Program-made: the position numbers and the translations under genes
Shown: one piece after another, positions 8,789 through 18,660 of the stretch
How positions within the stretch are numbered: the first letter of the stretch is position 1
Layout: every line of letters starts with the position of its first letter
The notes under the pieces: generated by a model
What the model saw: the letters and a program-made list of their open reading frames with translations, nothing else
What the model was told of the DNA's origin: nothing
The model's database searches: none
NCBI GenBank assembly: GCA_025350325.1
Contig: JANXYB010000045.1
Coordinates: 1-64,000, forward strand
Source of the DNA: Acidobacteriaceae bacterium
GTDB lineage: Bacteria > Acidobacteriota > Terriglobia > Terriglobales > Acidobacteriaceae
DNA length: 64,000 nt
Direction: 5' to 3'

Positions 8789-10990
8789 CTAGTAGGAGTG
8801 CAAGTCCGTGATCGCCTTTAAAATGCTGCTCGGCTGCGGCAAGATCGCGTCCTCTAGCACGGGCTGGTAGGCGACGAATGTGTCCATCGATCCGATGCGG
8901 CGAACCGGCGCATCGAGGTCGTCGAAAAGCTCATCGGCGATGCGCGCGGCGATTTCGGCGCCGTAGCCCCAACTCAACATGTCTTCGTGTGCCACGATCA
9001 CGCGGCTGGTTTTGCGCACCGAGCTAGCAATCGTTTCCCAGTCGTAGGGGCTCAAGGTGCGCAGGTCGATAACCTCGACATCAATTCCGTTGTCGCGCTT
9101 GGCAATCTGCGCCGCCTGCAAGGTACGCGGCACGAGAGCGCCGTAAGTGACCACGGTGATGTGTTCACCGGCGCGCACCACTCTTGCCTTGCCAAACGGG
9201 ATTGCAAACTCCGGTCCTGGATACGGTGCACGGCCGTAGGTCTCGCGATAAAGCCGTTTATGCTCGAGAAATAGTACCGGGTCGTCGCAGCGAATGGCGG
9301 TCCGCAACAAGCCATTGGCGTCCAAAGCATTCGATGGAAACACAACCCGTAAACCCGGAATATGCGTGAAAATACTTTCGCCGGACTGCGAGTGATAAAT
9401 CGCCCCACCCGTGAGGTAGCCGCCGATGGGCACGCGAATCACGGCCGGCGCTGCCCATGCACCGTTGGAACGCCACCGCAGCAAGGAGAGTTCGTTGTGT
9501 ATCTGATGCACGGCAGGCCAGATGTAATCGAAGAACTGAATCTCCACCACGGGCTTCATTCCACGCGCTGCGTAACCCACGGCTCGACCGACGATGTTAG
9601 CCTCGGCGAGCGGCGAATTGAAGACGCGCTCTGAACCGAATTCAGCCTGCAGGCCCGAGGTGAGCTTGAATACGCCACCCTTCCCTTTAACCTCTGAGAG
9701 AGCCGCTTCGCGACTCGCGTCAGCGACGTCTTCTCCATAAACAATGACCCGTGCATCGCGGCGCATTTCGTCGTGCAGGCAAGCGTTGATGAGATCGGCC
9801 ATGGTGTGGGGAGTGCTGCCTTTAGAACTGGCCGATTTTCCAGGATTTGAACCAGCCTCTTCCGCCTGCTCCGTCGCAAAAACAGAACTGGTGGGATCGA
9901 GATCTTCTGAATAAACATGCTGCCGGATGCTCTCGATTACAGGCAATGGCGCTGCAAGCGCGCGTTCGGCAGCTTCCGCGGCTTCGCGCTCGGCCGCCTG
10001 CTCAAGCTCGTTAATCTGCTCGGTGGTCAAAATGCCTTCGCGCAACAAACGCATCTGCATTTTGGTCAGCGGATCGCGCATGGCATCGGCTTCTCGCTCC
10101 GCCGCTGAGCGATACAGCTTGTCATCGTCTGACAGTGAGTGCGAATAAACACGCACGCAATGGCCGTGAACAAACGCAGGACCCTTTCCTGCTCGGCAAT
10201 GCTCCGCCGCCGCACTGAATGCTGCCAGGCATGCCTCGGGGTCGGTGCCGTCAACCTCAGCGAAATAAAAATTGGGAAAGTTAGCGACCAGCTTGGAAAT
10301 GTTTCCGCCAGGCGTGTTCACTTCGACCGGAACACTGATTGCATAGCCGTTATCTTCAACGCAAAAGATGACGGGGAGCTTCTGATTCGATGCGGTATTG
10401 AGGGCTTCCCAGAATTCGCCTTGCGAAGTGGACCCCTCACCGAGGCAAGTGAGAACAACTTCATCGCCGTGAAATGTAACTTCCCTGAAAGCGCGATAAT
10501 CGCCCTCGACCTTTGCTGCTGCTTCAGGATGACGGGTGAAATAACGCCCTGCCTCGGCGCAGCCTATGGCATGCAGCACCTGGGTTGCCGTCGAAGAAGA
10601 TGTGCTGACGATATTTAGAGAACGGCTGCTCCAATGGGTCGGCATCTGACGTCCGCCGCTGGCAGGGTCGTCTGCCGAACCAACTGCCTGCAACAACATA
10701 TCTGTGGGAGAGACACCGAGTGCGAGGCACAACGCGCGGTCGCGATAGTAGGGGAAAAACCAGTCGTATCCGGGCCGCAGAGCAAGCGCCGCGCCGACCT
10801 GCAACGCTTCATGTCCAGCCGCTGAAATCTGAAAAAAGATCTTCTGTTGCCGCTTGAGAAGAATTTCACGATCGTCTATACGTCGCGAGAGATACATCAG
10901 CTTGTAAATGTTGATTAATTGCTCGGGGCTCAGGCCTCCTGAGGCGCTACCCAACAGCGGCGCGCGTGCGCTTGAAACCGCAAGTCCCAT
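8789..10990 (-). CDS. Fused E1 alpha/beta thiamine-dependent 2-oxoacid dehydrogenase (branched-chain type)
   Basis: Single 733-aa ORF: E1-alpha-like N-half ([31 protein letters not shown]) and E1-beta-like C-half (VYGEDVAD...[21 protein letters not shown]). Confidence 0.9.
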   Translation of the reverse strand: MGLAVSSARAPLLGSASGGLSPEQLINIYKLMYLSRRIDDREILLKRQQKIFFQISAAGHEALQVGAALALRPGYDWFFPYYRDRALCLALGVSPTDMLLQAVGSADDPASGGRQMPTHWSSRSLNIVSTSSSTATQVLHAIGCAEAGRYFTRHPEAAAKVEGDYRAFREVTFHGDEVVLTCLGEGSTSQGEFWEALNTASNQKLPVIFCVEDNGYAISVPVEVNTPGGNISKLVANFPNFYFAEVDGTDPEACLAAFSAAAEHCRAGKGPAFVHGHCVRVYSHSLSDDDKLYRSAAEREADAMRDPLTKMQMRLLREGILTTEQINELEQAAEREAAEAAERALAAPLPVIESIRQHVYSEDLDPTSSVFATEQAEEAGSNPGKSASSKGSTPHTMADLINACLHDEMRRDARVIVYGEDVADASREAALSEVKGKGGVFKLTSGLQAEFGSERVFNSPLAEANIVGRAVGYAARGMKPVVEIQFFDYIWPAVHQIHNELSLLRWRSNGAWAAPAVIRVPIGGYLTGGAIYHSQSGESIFTHIPGLRVVFPSNALDANGLLRTAIRCDDPVLFLEHKRLYRETYGRAPYPGPEFAIPFGKARVVRAGEHITVVTYGALVPRTLQAAQIAKRDNGIDVEVIDLRTLSPYDWETIASSVRKTSRVIVAHEDMLSWGYGAEIAARIADELFDDLDAPVRRIGSMDTFVAYQPVLEDAILPQPSSILKAITDLHSY

Positions 10991-11055
10991 TGAATTTCAC
11001 TCCTGAATCGCGCTCTAATCAGCTTTCTATTTCTACCCGACCTTGCCTGATTGTA

Positions 11056-11541
11056 TCAATCACCGGGCCTCATTCGACCGGGCGGTATCGTTCGTTGGGG
11101 AAAATTGGGTTGACTAAATTCCGGCCCTGATCCCCAGGAAAGAATCATTTTTTGCTTCACGCTTCGTGCCAGTTTTTCGATAGCCTCGACTTTTCGCAGC
11201 TCGTCACCCGTCAAGCCCTCGGTTTTGTTCTCAGCAATTTCCGCATTTAACTGACGCGCCAGCTTTAGAAGCTTTTCCGCGTCTGAGACCATCCCCTTGT
11301 GCCGATCTGCATTCAATGCCCGCAGGCGCTTTTGTTGATCGGCGTTGCCGCTGTCGTTGAATCCATCGTAGTCATCGTGTGCATTCGGTCGGATCTGGCT
11401 TAAAGGCGTTCCCTGCCCATGACAATCAATCGCCAGTGCCACGCACCCAGCCAAAAACACCAGAGTGAACAAGCTTTTAAGCTCTAGCAACCGCAAATGC
11501 CCCTTTCTTCGAAGCGCAAAATTCGCCCCTTCAGTTGCCAC
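11056..11541 (-). CDS. Small exported hypothetical protein, paralogue 1
   Basis: Hydrophobic N-terminus with LAGC; C-terminal module AEKLLKLARQLNAEI...RKVEAIEKLARSVKQKM. Confidence 0.65.
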   Translation of the reverse strand: MATEGANFALRRKGHLRLLELKSLFTLVFLAGCVALAIDCHGQGTPLSQIRPNAHDDYDGFNDSGNADQQKRLRALNADRHKGMVSDAEKLLKLARQLNAEIAENKTEGLTGDELRKVEAIEKLARSVKQKMILSWGSGPEFSQPNFPQRTIPPGRMRPGD

Positions 11542-11977
11542 CTACCGTCATCCTCATTTTAACTTTCACATCGTTGGCGAGAATCTCAATAACGGCAGCT
11601 TCCTTAACCACGACAGGCGGCAATGGCATATCGCCCGCCCTATCCATCTGCAACTTCAAATCGCGCGCGAGAATGAGCAATTTTGCAGTTTCATCGTCGA
11701 TCTGCCGTTTCCGCTCCCGATTCGCCGCATCAAGATTCATGTCCTGCGCCTTGTGCTGATTGATTTTCATCTGGCTGTTGTAGTCCGGAACGCGATCGAC
11801 ACTCAACAATTTTGTTGGTTGCGGGCTGCGCGGCGCCTGCTGGCCGCCTGCTGAGATCGCTAAGACCGTGGATAGAATCGCAACTCCGGCAATACGCACC
11901 ATCTCTTTATTGGCAACTAGCCCGGGCCACATCGAACGGCTGGCGGGCTGGCGCGGACACGTTGTGTGCATCGGCAT
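11531..11977 (-). CDS. Small exported hypothetical protein, paralogue 2
   Basis: RQIDDETAKLLILARDLKLQMD...KEAAVIEILANDVKVKM, the same module as neighbours; later start possible. Confidence 0.65.
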   Translation of the reverse strand: MPMHTTCPRQPASRSMWPGLVANKEMVRIAGVAILSTVLAISAGGQQAPRSPQPTKLLSVDRVPDYNSQMKINQHKAQDMNLDAANRERKRQIDDETAKLLILARDLKLQMDRAGDMPLPPVVVKEAAVIEILANDVKVKMRMTVGGN

Positions 11978-12060
11978 TCTTACCCTCCGAATCGGCTGCA
12001 GATCAGAGCCTGATTAACCTTGCAATAACAACTGCACCTACCGGCATTCCGAACCTGAGC

Positions 12061-12483
12061 CTAACTTGGCCCCACAGCGGATTTCATTCTTTCTTTTACC
12101 GTGTGCGCCAGCTTTTCGATTTCGTCTGCCTTACGGATGACATCCAGCGAGAGCGTATCCTTGGTGGTCTTGTCGACCTCTGCTTTGAGTGAAAGCGCCA
12201 TCGTCAGCAACTTCGCGCCTTCGTCGTTGATCTGTCTCTTCTTCTCATTTTCGGCGGTAGCAGGGGGGCGTTTTTCGATGCCGTTACCCTGCGTGTTTAG
12301 AGGTGCCTGGGCATCGACTACGGGCTTTGAAGCGGTGGTCGCGGTGGCCGGACCCGGCTGCTGGCCTCCGCTACCGACAGATGCCAAAGCTAAACTCGCC
12401 GTGGCGATGACCATCGTTGCCAAAACTCTGTTAGTTCGCGTTGTAATCGACATTCCGCTCGAAAACGTAAGTTTTGAGTTCAT
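12061..12483 (-). CDS. Small exported hypothetical protein, paralogue 3
   Basis: RQINDEGAKLLTMALSLKAEVDK...IRKADEIEKLAHTVKERM with signal-like N-terminus. Confidence 0.7.
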   Translation of the reverse strand: MNSKLTFSSGMSITTRTNRVLATMVIATASLALASVGSGGQQPGPATATTASKPVVDAQAPLNTQGNGIEKRPPATAENEKKRQINDEGAKLLTMALSLKAEVDKTTKDTLSLDVIRKADEIEKLAHTVKERMKSAVGPS

Positions 12484-12811
12484 AGATGGACCTCCGTTTT
12501 TGGGTTGGCAGCGCCCACCGCACTTGCGGGCCCCATTTCAACTCATAAGAACGCCAATTAGAAAGACGGACAGTGAATCACAACGGTATCGGTTCGTCTG
12601 GCTTATCTTCACCAGGGGAAGTGGAAAAGAGCAGACTTACAAAACTTCGATGCCAAAAGTCTCACTAGTGTATGACGTGGTAGCGGAAGATGTGCAAAAG
12701 GTTGAATCAAGTTTGATCCCATTGCGAGTTCCATTGTGCAATACCCGCGTTGCGGGGCCGGGCCGCCAACCGACCGGCGCACACTATAGATAGTAAAAGG
12801 GAGAAGCTAAA

Positions 12812-13819
12812 ATGTTTGTATCGCCTTTGACTTCGAGGATTGGCGCATTCACCGAAGGGCGTTTCCTTGGCAAGATTTTGGACGAATGGGTAGTGGACAC
12901 CCAGGAATTCGTCCACCGTAAGTTGCCTCACCTGCTTTTGGCAGCACTTATCGCTTTCGTTCTCTACCGCTTACTTACCTTAGTCACCAGTAGAATGATC
13001 CGCATTGCCGAGCAGCATGCCAGTGCGCAGTCACGCATCGCGCAGGTCAAAACCATGTCCGGAGTAATCCGGGCTACTGGCATAACCGTCATTGCCGCAA
13101 TCGTGGTCATGCAATTCTTGTCTACTGTTGGCGTCAACCTTGCGCCGCTGCTCGCCTCCGCTGGAGTAGTGGGAGTAGCAGTCGGCCTGGCCGCTCAAAA
13201 CATAGTCCGCGACGTGCTCAACGGCATTCTCATCCTGCTCGAAGACCAATTCAACGTAGGAGAAACCGTTAAAATCGCTGGCGTTGCAGGCGTTGTAGAA
13301 GCGATGACGCTGCGCAAAACCACCCTGCGGGATGGAGACGGTACCCTCTACATCATTCCTAACTCGCAGATTACGACCGTTGCTAACCAAAGCATCGACT
13401 ACTCCGTGGCGACCGTAAATGTAAGTGTCGATTTCTCGGCGAATCCTGACCAGGTTACCGACGTTCTCAAACGCATCGCGATGGAAATCCGCAACAGCGA
13501 AGAGTTCAAAGGAGTGTTTGTTGCAGACCCACAGGTTCTGGGCGTGGACGCTGTCAAGGGATCTGAAATCATCTTTCCTGTCGTCTTCAAAACCCGCGCC
13601 ACTCAGCAATACGGCGCAGTTCGCGAATTTCGCCGCCGTGTACGCCTCGCGTTGGAAGAGAATCACATGTTGCCCGGCGATCCTGGACGCATTTATAACG
13701 TCGCATCGACGGCGACGACAACGACGCGGCCGGCGACTGAGGCTCAATCGCAGCCCCATACCGAGCGGGATCCCACGACAATCAAACCGAAAGAAGGTAA
13801 CCCCTTGACCGGGGAGTGA
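12812..13819 (+). CDS. MscS family mechanosensitive ion channel
   Basis: AGVVGVAVGLAAQNIVRDVLNGILILLEDQFNVGE...VEAMTLRKTTLRDGDGTLYIIPNSQI; ribosome-binding-like GGGAGA upstream. Confidence 0.92.
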   Translation: MFVSPLTSRIGAFTEGRFLGKILDEWVVDTQEFVHRKLPHLLLAALIAFVLYRLLTLVTSRMIRIAEQHASAQSRIAQVKTMSGVIRATGITVIAAIVVMQFLSTVGVNLAPLLASAGVVGVAVGLAAQNIVRDVLNGILILLEDQFNVGETVKIAGVAGVVEAMTLRKTTLRDGDGTLYIIPNSQITTVANQSIDYSVATVNVSVDFSANPDQVTDVLKRIAMEIRNSEEFKGVFVADPQVLGVDAVKGSEIIFPVVFKTRATQQYGAVREFRRRVRLALEENHMLPGDPGRIYNVASTATTTTRPATEAQSQPHTERDPTTIKPKEGNPLTGE

Positions 13820-13821
13820 TA

Positions 13822-16014
13822 TCAGCGCGCGATGGCGGGCGTTGCTTGCAGAGCTTGCAGCAGCGCATCGGCTTCCGTAATTGGAGGAAAGCAGGTTCGA
13901 CCGCGACACACCAGTGCCCACGCCGTCGACCCCTGCGGCGCGGGTACTTGCAGCAACGTCTCGGCCAGTGCCTCGGGAACGCTCTCGACGGTCAGCCTCT
14001 CCGGGGCAACGCAAATGACGGTCTTGTTCACTGCGAATCCTGTGAGCGCTGCGGTTTGGAGTCGATCCGCTTCGACGCCGGAACCGACAACGACCACCTG
14101 CACCGGATCGAGCATCAACCGCTCCAGAGCTAGACCGTAGCTGCCCGCGTAGAGGCCTAGATGCTCGACGACACCGGTGAAAAAGCCCAGTGTGTCCTCT
14201 GCGATTTCGCGAAATTTGGTGCGCCTGCTCAAAGCTTCAAGACGTAACAACGCAGAGGCTGCGGTGGGATTTCCGGCCGGCGTTGGTGAATCCTGCAAGG
14301 GCTTACGACGCGCACCAAGCGCGCCCAGGGGGACTGCACCAGCGACCGGGCTGGCCGTATCGTTGAATGCTCCCGCGGCATGGTCGTAGAAACGAACGAT
14401 CATGGCGTCGGCCAGTTTGACGGCGGCCACGTAATATTTCATCTCCCCGCTCGCGATCCAACCATCGATGCAGGCATGCACAGTGAACGCATAGTCATCG
14501 AGCGTGGCCGGCACTTTTTCGGCATCGGGCACATCGCTGCCCAATCCATCGCCATACGCAATCACGTGATAGAGCGACTCGCTTCCATCCCACGCATCGC
14601 TGAGCAGCCTCGTTAGAGTAAGGAATGCGAAAGAGAGTGCTGAGTCGATGCGCAGTACTTGCGCCGCCTCCAGGTACGCACTCACTGCCATGGCGTTCCA
14701 GCCGGTGTAGAAAGTGCGATCAATGAAAGGCGTTTCGCGCAGCTTCCGTGCGACGAGCATTTTGCGTGCGGCAGACTCAATCAATCGCTGCACTTCAGCG
14801 ACGGTGCGACGCTTCTCCGCTGCCACTTCCTCGATGGTGAAGTTTCGATGCAGCACGTTCTTGGCGGGATTGTGATGCATGTCTCCGAGTTCGCCGATAT
14901 CCCAATACCTCGCCGCAACATCCAATTCGTCGGAGTCGAGCACCGCGCGCGTCTCATCCAGGGTCCAGGTGAAGTAGTCGCCGTCGTCATCAAGATTGAT
15001 GTCCGCGTCTTGCGACGCATAGAACCCGCCCTGTTCGCGATCGGTCATCATTGCATCGAGCCACCCCATTATTTCGCGCGCCGTTTGGCTGAAGTCTTCG
15101 CGCGCAAAACTCAGAAATCCGTGCACGTAATTGCGTAGCAGCTCCGTGTTGTCGTACAACAATTTTTCAAAGTGCGGAACGACCCAGCGCTCGTCCACGC
15201 TATAGCGGTGAAAGCCGCCGGCAAGCTGATCGTAGACGCCACCGCGCGCCATCTTTTCAAGCGTGCGGGTGAACGCCGCGCCTGCCTTTGCATCGCCGCG
15301 GTTCATCGCGATTTGAAGGAGCAAATCGAGCGCTGCAGGATGCGGAAACTTGGGCTGGGAGCCGAAACCGCCATTGCGCGCATCAAACTGCGCCAATGTA
15401 GAAGCAGCGATCTTGTCTACCAGAGCCGTCGTTAATTCCCCACCGCGCGCCGAAAAGCTCTCATTTTGCTCGATAGCGGCCATAACGCTAGCGGCCGATT
15501 CGAGCGCCTCCTCGCGCCTTTCGTGCCAAACATTGGCCATGGTCAAAAGCACCCGGCCAAATCCAGGACGGCCATACCTGTCATCGCGCGGAAAATAAGT
15601 GCCTCCGAAATAGGGCCGACCGTCGGGGGTAAGAAAAGCTGTGAGCGGCCAACCGCCTTGCTCGCTGATGGCGGACACGGCGGCCTGGTAACGGGTGTCC
15701 ACATCGGGTCGCTCATCGCGATCCACCTTGACGGCGATGAAGTGCTCATTAATGATCCGCGCCATACCAACATCTTCGTATGACTCGCGGTCCATCACGT
15801 GACACCAGTGGCACCATACTGCGCCAATATCCAGCAAAATAGGCTTATCTTCGGCTTTCGCTCGCGTGAACGCCGCTTCTCCCCACACCTGCCAGTGGAC
15901 AGGCTGATGCCGCGCCGAGCGCAGGTATGACGACGCCGCATGTTCGAGCTGATTGGCAGAGCTTGTGTCGTCGGAGGATTCGTCTTGCATGGGCCGAGGA
16001 TACATCGCAGGCAC
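13822..16014 (-). CDS. DUF255 thioredoxin-domain protein (YyaL/SPATA20-like)
   Basis: HQPVHWQVWGEAAFTRAKAEDKPILLDIGAVWCHWCHVMDRESY and FGGTYFPRDDRYGRPGF. Confidence 0.93.
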   Translation of the reverse strand: MPAMYPRPMQDESSDDTSSANQLEHAASSYLRSARHQPVHWQVWGEAAFTRAKAEDKPILLDIGAVWCHWCHVMDRESYEDVGMARIINEHFIAVKVDRDERPDVDTRYQAAVSAISEQGGWPLTAFLTPDGRPYFGGTYFPRDDRYGRPGFGRVLLTMANVWHERREEALESAASVMAAIEQNESFSARGGELTTALVDKIAASTLAQFDARNGGFGSQPKFPHPAALDLLLQIAMNRGDAKAGAAFTRTLEKMARGGVYDQLAGGFHRYSVDERWVVPHFEKLLYDNTELLRNYVHGFLSFAREDFSQTAREIMGWLDAMMTDREQGGFYASQDADINLDDDGDYFTWTLDETRAVLDSDELDVAARYWDIGELGDMHHNPAKNVLHRNFTIEEVAAEKRRTVAEVQRLIESAARKMLVARKLRETPFIDRTFYTGWNAMAVSAYLEAAQVLRIDSALSFAFLTLTRLLSDAWDGSESLYHVIAYGDGLGSDVPDAEKVPATLDDYAFTVHACIDGWIASGEMKYYVAAVKLADAMIVRFYDHAAGAFNDTASPVAGAVPLGALGARRKPLQDSPTPAGNPTAASALLRLEALSRRTKFREIAEDTLGFFTGVVEHLGLYAGSYGLALERLMLDPVQVVVVGSGVEADRLQTAALTGFAVNKTVICVAPERLTVESVPEALAETLLQVPAPQGSTAWALVCRGRTCFPPITEADALLQALQATPAIAR

Positions 16015-16099
16015 GCGCCTAGACCAGCCCCGGCATGAGCGACCGATCGGGCAAGCGGTATTGTTTCAGGTTGTTGTTCCGCTCGACACAACATGCAAC

Positions 16100-16127
16100 G
16101 CGCCCGCCCAGCCAATAAAGCGGGCGC
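16100..16127. terminator. GC-rich hairpin between gpx and DUF255 genes
   Basis: Inverted repeat GCGCCCGC ... GCGGGCGC; U-run weak for the minus-strand genes. Confidence 0.35.
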
Positions 16128-16152
16128 TGCCTTTTGCTTTGAAAATTCGAAC

Positions 16153-16710
16153 TTATTCCTTGGCGAGTTCTGCTTCAATGGCTGCAATCAACTCGGGCGC
16201 ATCAGGGGCGGTATCGGGCGCGAAACGTTTCACCACTTCCCCTTTGCGGCTGAGGAGAAACTTCTCAAAATTCCAAAGCACCTCGGGCTCAGAGTTCGTC
16301 TCGATTCCATAGCCCTTCAACTTTTCTGCAAAGGGAACAGCAGACACGCTCACGGCTTTCGGTTGCGCCGCGATCAACGCTGCATACAGCGGATGCTTTT
16401 GTGCGCCCACAACGGTAAGCTTGCTGAACATAGGAAATTTCACACCAAAATTCGAAGTACAAAAGGACTGTATTTCGTCATTCGTCCCCGGCTCTTGGCT
16501 CTTGAAGTCGTTAGCCGGAAAGCCCGCAATCACTAACCCCTGGCCGCGATATTGCTCGTATAGACTTTCGAGACCCTCGTATTGCGGAGTCAAGCCGCAC
16601 TTCGAGGCGACGTTGACAACCAGCAAAACTTTGCCTTTGAATTCAGCCAGCGACGTGTCTTCACCGCTGATCTTTTGTACGGGAATGTCATAAACCAATG
16701 TGCTCACCAT
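16153..16710 (-). CDS. Glutathione peroxidase family protein
   Basis: VNVASKCGLTPQYEGLESLY and GFPANDFKSQEPGTNDEIQSFC. Confidence 0.93.
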   Translation of the reverse strand: MVSTLVYDIPVQKISGEDTSLAEFKGKVLLVVNVASKCGLTPQYEGLESLYEQYRGQGLVIAGFPANDFKSQEPGTNDEIQSFCTSNFGVKFPMFSKLTVVGAQKHPLYAALIAAQPKAVSVSAVPFAEKLKGYGIETNSEPEVLWNFEKFLLSRKGEVVKRFAPDTAPDAPELIAAIEAELAKE

Positions 16711-16763
16711 AACTTCTCCTTCTATGTGCGGCTGGTCGTGCAAAAGGACGATAAGTGGCTAGC

Positions 16764-17798
16764 TCATGCAAGTAACTGTTTCGCCACTTGAATATATAAC
16801 TCGACAGCTTCTTTCAGCTCTTTCTTGGATAACTTTTCAAACGGAGTATGCGCTACATGAATAGATCCAGGACCCAGCAACAGCGGTTCACCCCAATTGC
16901 TCAACTGCGGAATATCCGTCGTAAATTTAGCGATCATCGTGGGCAAGCCGTCGAGGGCGCGCAGGCGTACAAAGGGAATTTCGAGCGTAAAGTCCACCAC
17001 AGCGAGACCTGCCGCAGCCTCGACTAAAGCTGTGCGTATCGGAGCCGAGTCGCCAACCAACCGCACCAGCACTTGCGCTTCAGCCTTATCGGCAATCACG
17101 TTCGGCGCGTGGCCGCCGTCAATCTGACCGATGTTTAACGTGCTGGGTCCAACGTCTTCGGTGACCGGCATGGGCAGCGTCAGCAATCTTGCCATCACCT
17201 CGACCAGTTTGTGAACAGCGCTTTCACCCAGCTCAGGATAAGCAGAATGAGCCATCTTGCCGGAAGACGTGAACACCGCGCGCAATGCGCCTTTTGAGGC
17301 TATTGCGAGCCGATTGTCCGTCGGTTCGCCATTGATAAGGAAGCGACTTCCTTTGGGCGAAAGATTGGCCTGCTTGGCGCCCGCCGAGTCGCGTTCCTCG
17401 CCGGAGACAAATAACAATCCCACACAGAACCCATCCGCGCGCAGTGCCTCGGCCGCGGCAACCTGTGCGGCAATGATCCCCTTTGCATCCGACACTCCGC
17501 GTCCATACATGTATTCCGCATCTTCGCTGAATGGAATATAGGGCGGCACGGTATCCATGTGCGTTGAGAAAACCAGGTCGGGCGTCTCGTCCGAAATTCC
17601 GGCATATACATTCCAGCGATCGCCGCCGCTAGCGCTTTCGGTCGGCTGCGGAACTGGCGTTTTCTCGACCGCCCAGCCTCGCTCACTCAGGAACCCTGCC
17701 AGGAAATCGCCTACCGCTCCCTCGTGGTAAGTAGTCGAGTCGATTTCGCACAAGGCACGCGTAAAACGTATGGGGTCCAAAGGCTGACGTTCGTTCAT
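16764..17798 (-). CDS. M20 family metallopeptidase (ArgE/DapE type)
   Basis: FSTHMDTVPPYIPFSED, YGRGVSDAKGIIAAQ, SGEERDSAGAK. Confidence 0.88.
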   Translation of the reverse strand: MNERQPLDPIRFTRALCEIDSTTYHEGAVGDFLAGFLSERGWAVEKTPVPQPTESASGGDRWNVYAGISDETPDLVFSTHMDTVPPYIPFSEDAEYMYGRGVSDAKGIIAAQVAAAEALRADGFCVGLLFVSGEERDSAGAKQANLSPKGSRFLINGEPTDNRLAIASKGALRAVFTSSGKMAHSAYPELGESAVHKLVEVMARLLTLPMPVTEDVGPSTLNIGQIDGGHAPNVIADKAEAQVLVRLVGDSAPIRTALVEAAAGLAVVDFTLEIPFVRLRALDGLPTMIAKFTTDIPQLSNWGEPLLLGPGSIHVAHTPFEKLSKKELKEAVELYIQVAKQLLA

Positions 17799-17943
17799 GA
17801 TGCAGCCAGAATATCCTACGAGGCGCTCCGCAATCGTCGCGTTCATGGCGAATCACCGGGTCGTGACGGCCTCCGACGATACCTCTCCGCGACTACGAAC
17901 CCTAGCCGGCGGTGCCCGCCATGCGCGTAGAATAGGGCGTGGG

Positions 17944-18660
17944 ATGAATGCCACATCGACCTCACCCGCACCAGGAGCATGTACCGGACCTGCCCTGCTG
18001 CGCAGCGTAAATCTGACTGGCCCCGTTGGCCGCCTGGAAGCCCTTCTAAACGAAGGATCGCCCGACGCGCCGTGCGCGGCGCTGGTCTGCCATCCGCATC
18101 CGCTCGGCGGCGGAACCCTCCACAATAAAGTTGTCTTCCACGCAATGAAAGTCCTCAACGCACCGGAATGGGGTCTGTGCTTGCCCGTGTTGCGTTTCAA
18201 TTTCCGCGGCACTGGATTGAGCGAAGGCAAGCATGAGGGCTTGGCTGAATTCGCAGACGTACTCGCCGCTCTGCACTGGCTTGACGATGAATTTAAAAAG
18301 CCTGTGCTGGTTGTGGGATTCAGCTTTGGCGCTGCTATGGCTCTTAGCGCATGCTGCGGAGCATTGCCCAGCGAGCCTTCAACCGTCAAATTGCGCGCCT
18401 TGGCCGCACTCGGTCTGCCCACTCAAGCCATGGGTCATCGTTTTCACTACCCTTTTCTTTCCAGCTGCACTCTGCCCAAATTATTTCTGAGCGGAGATCG
18501 CGATCATTACGCCCCTGCGCCGCAACTCAGAAAAATAGCCGACGAAGCCGCCGATCCCAAACGATTGGTGCTGATTCCCAACGCCGATCACTCATTCTCA
18601 GGACAATTGGAAGCGATGCAGCAAGCGCTTTCCAGCTGGGTAAAGGAGCAAATGCAATGA
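17944..18660 (+). CDS. Alpha/beta hydrolase
   Basis: CHPHPLGGGTLHNKVV, RFNFRGTGLSEG, VVGFSFGAAMAL, and C-terminal DHSFSGQ. Confidence 0.88.
   Translation: MNATSTSPAPGACTGPALLRSVNLTGPVGRLEALLNEGSPDAPCAALVCHPHPLGGGTLHNKVVFHAMKVLNAPEWGLCLPVLRFNFRGTGLSEGKHEGLAEFADVLAALHWLDDEFKKPVLVVGFSFGAAMALSACCGALPSEPSTVKLRALAALGLPTQAMGHRFHYPFLSSCTLPKLFLSGDRDHYAPAPQLRKIADEAADPKRLVLIPNADHSFSGQLEAMQQALSSWVKEQMQ

Noticed and set aside
12101-12793. 230-aa plus-strand ORF
   Set aside because: Mostly antisense to the third small exported paralogue and extends into its promoter region.
13031-14014. 327-aa minus-strand ORF
   Set aside because: Antisense to MscS, with no recognisable family.
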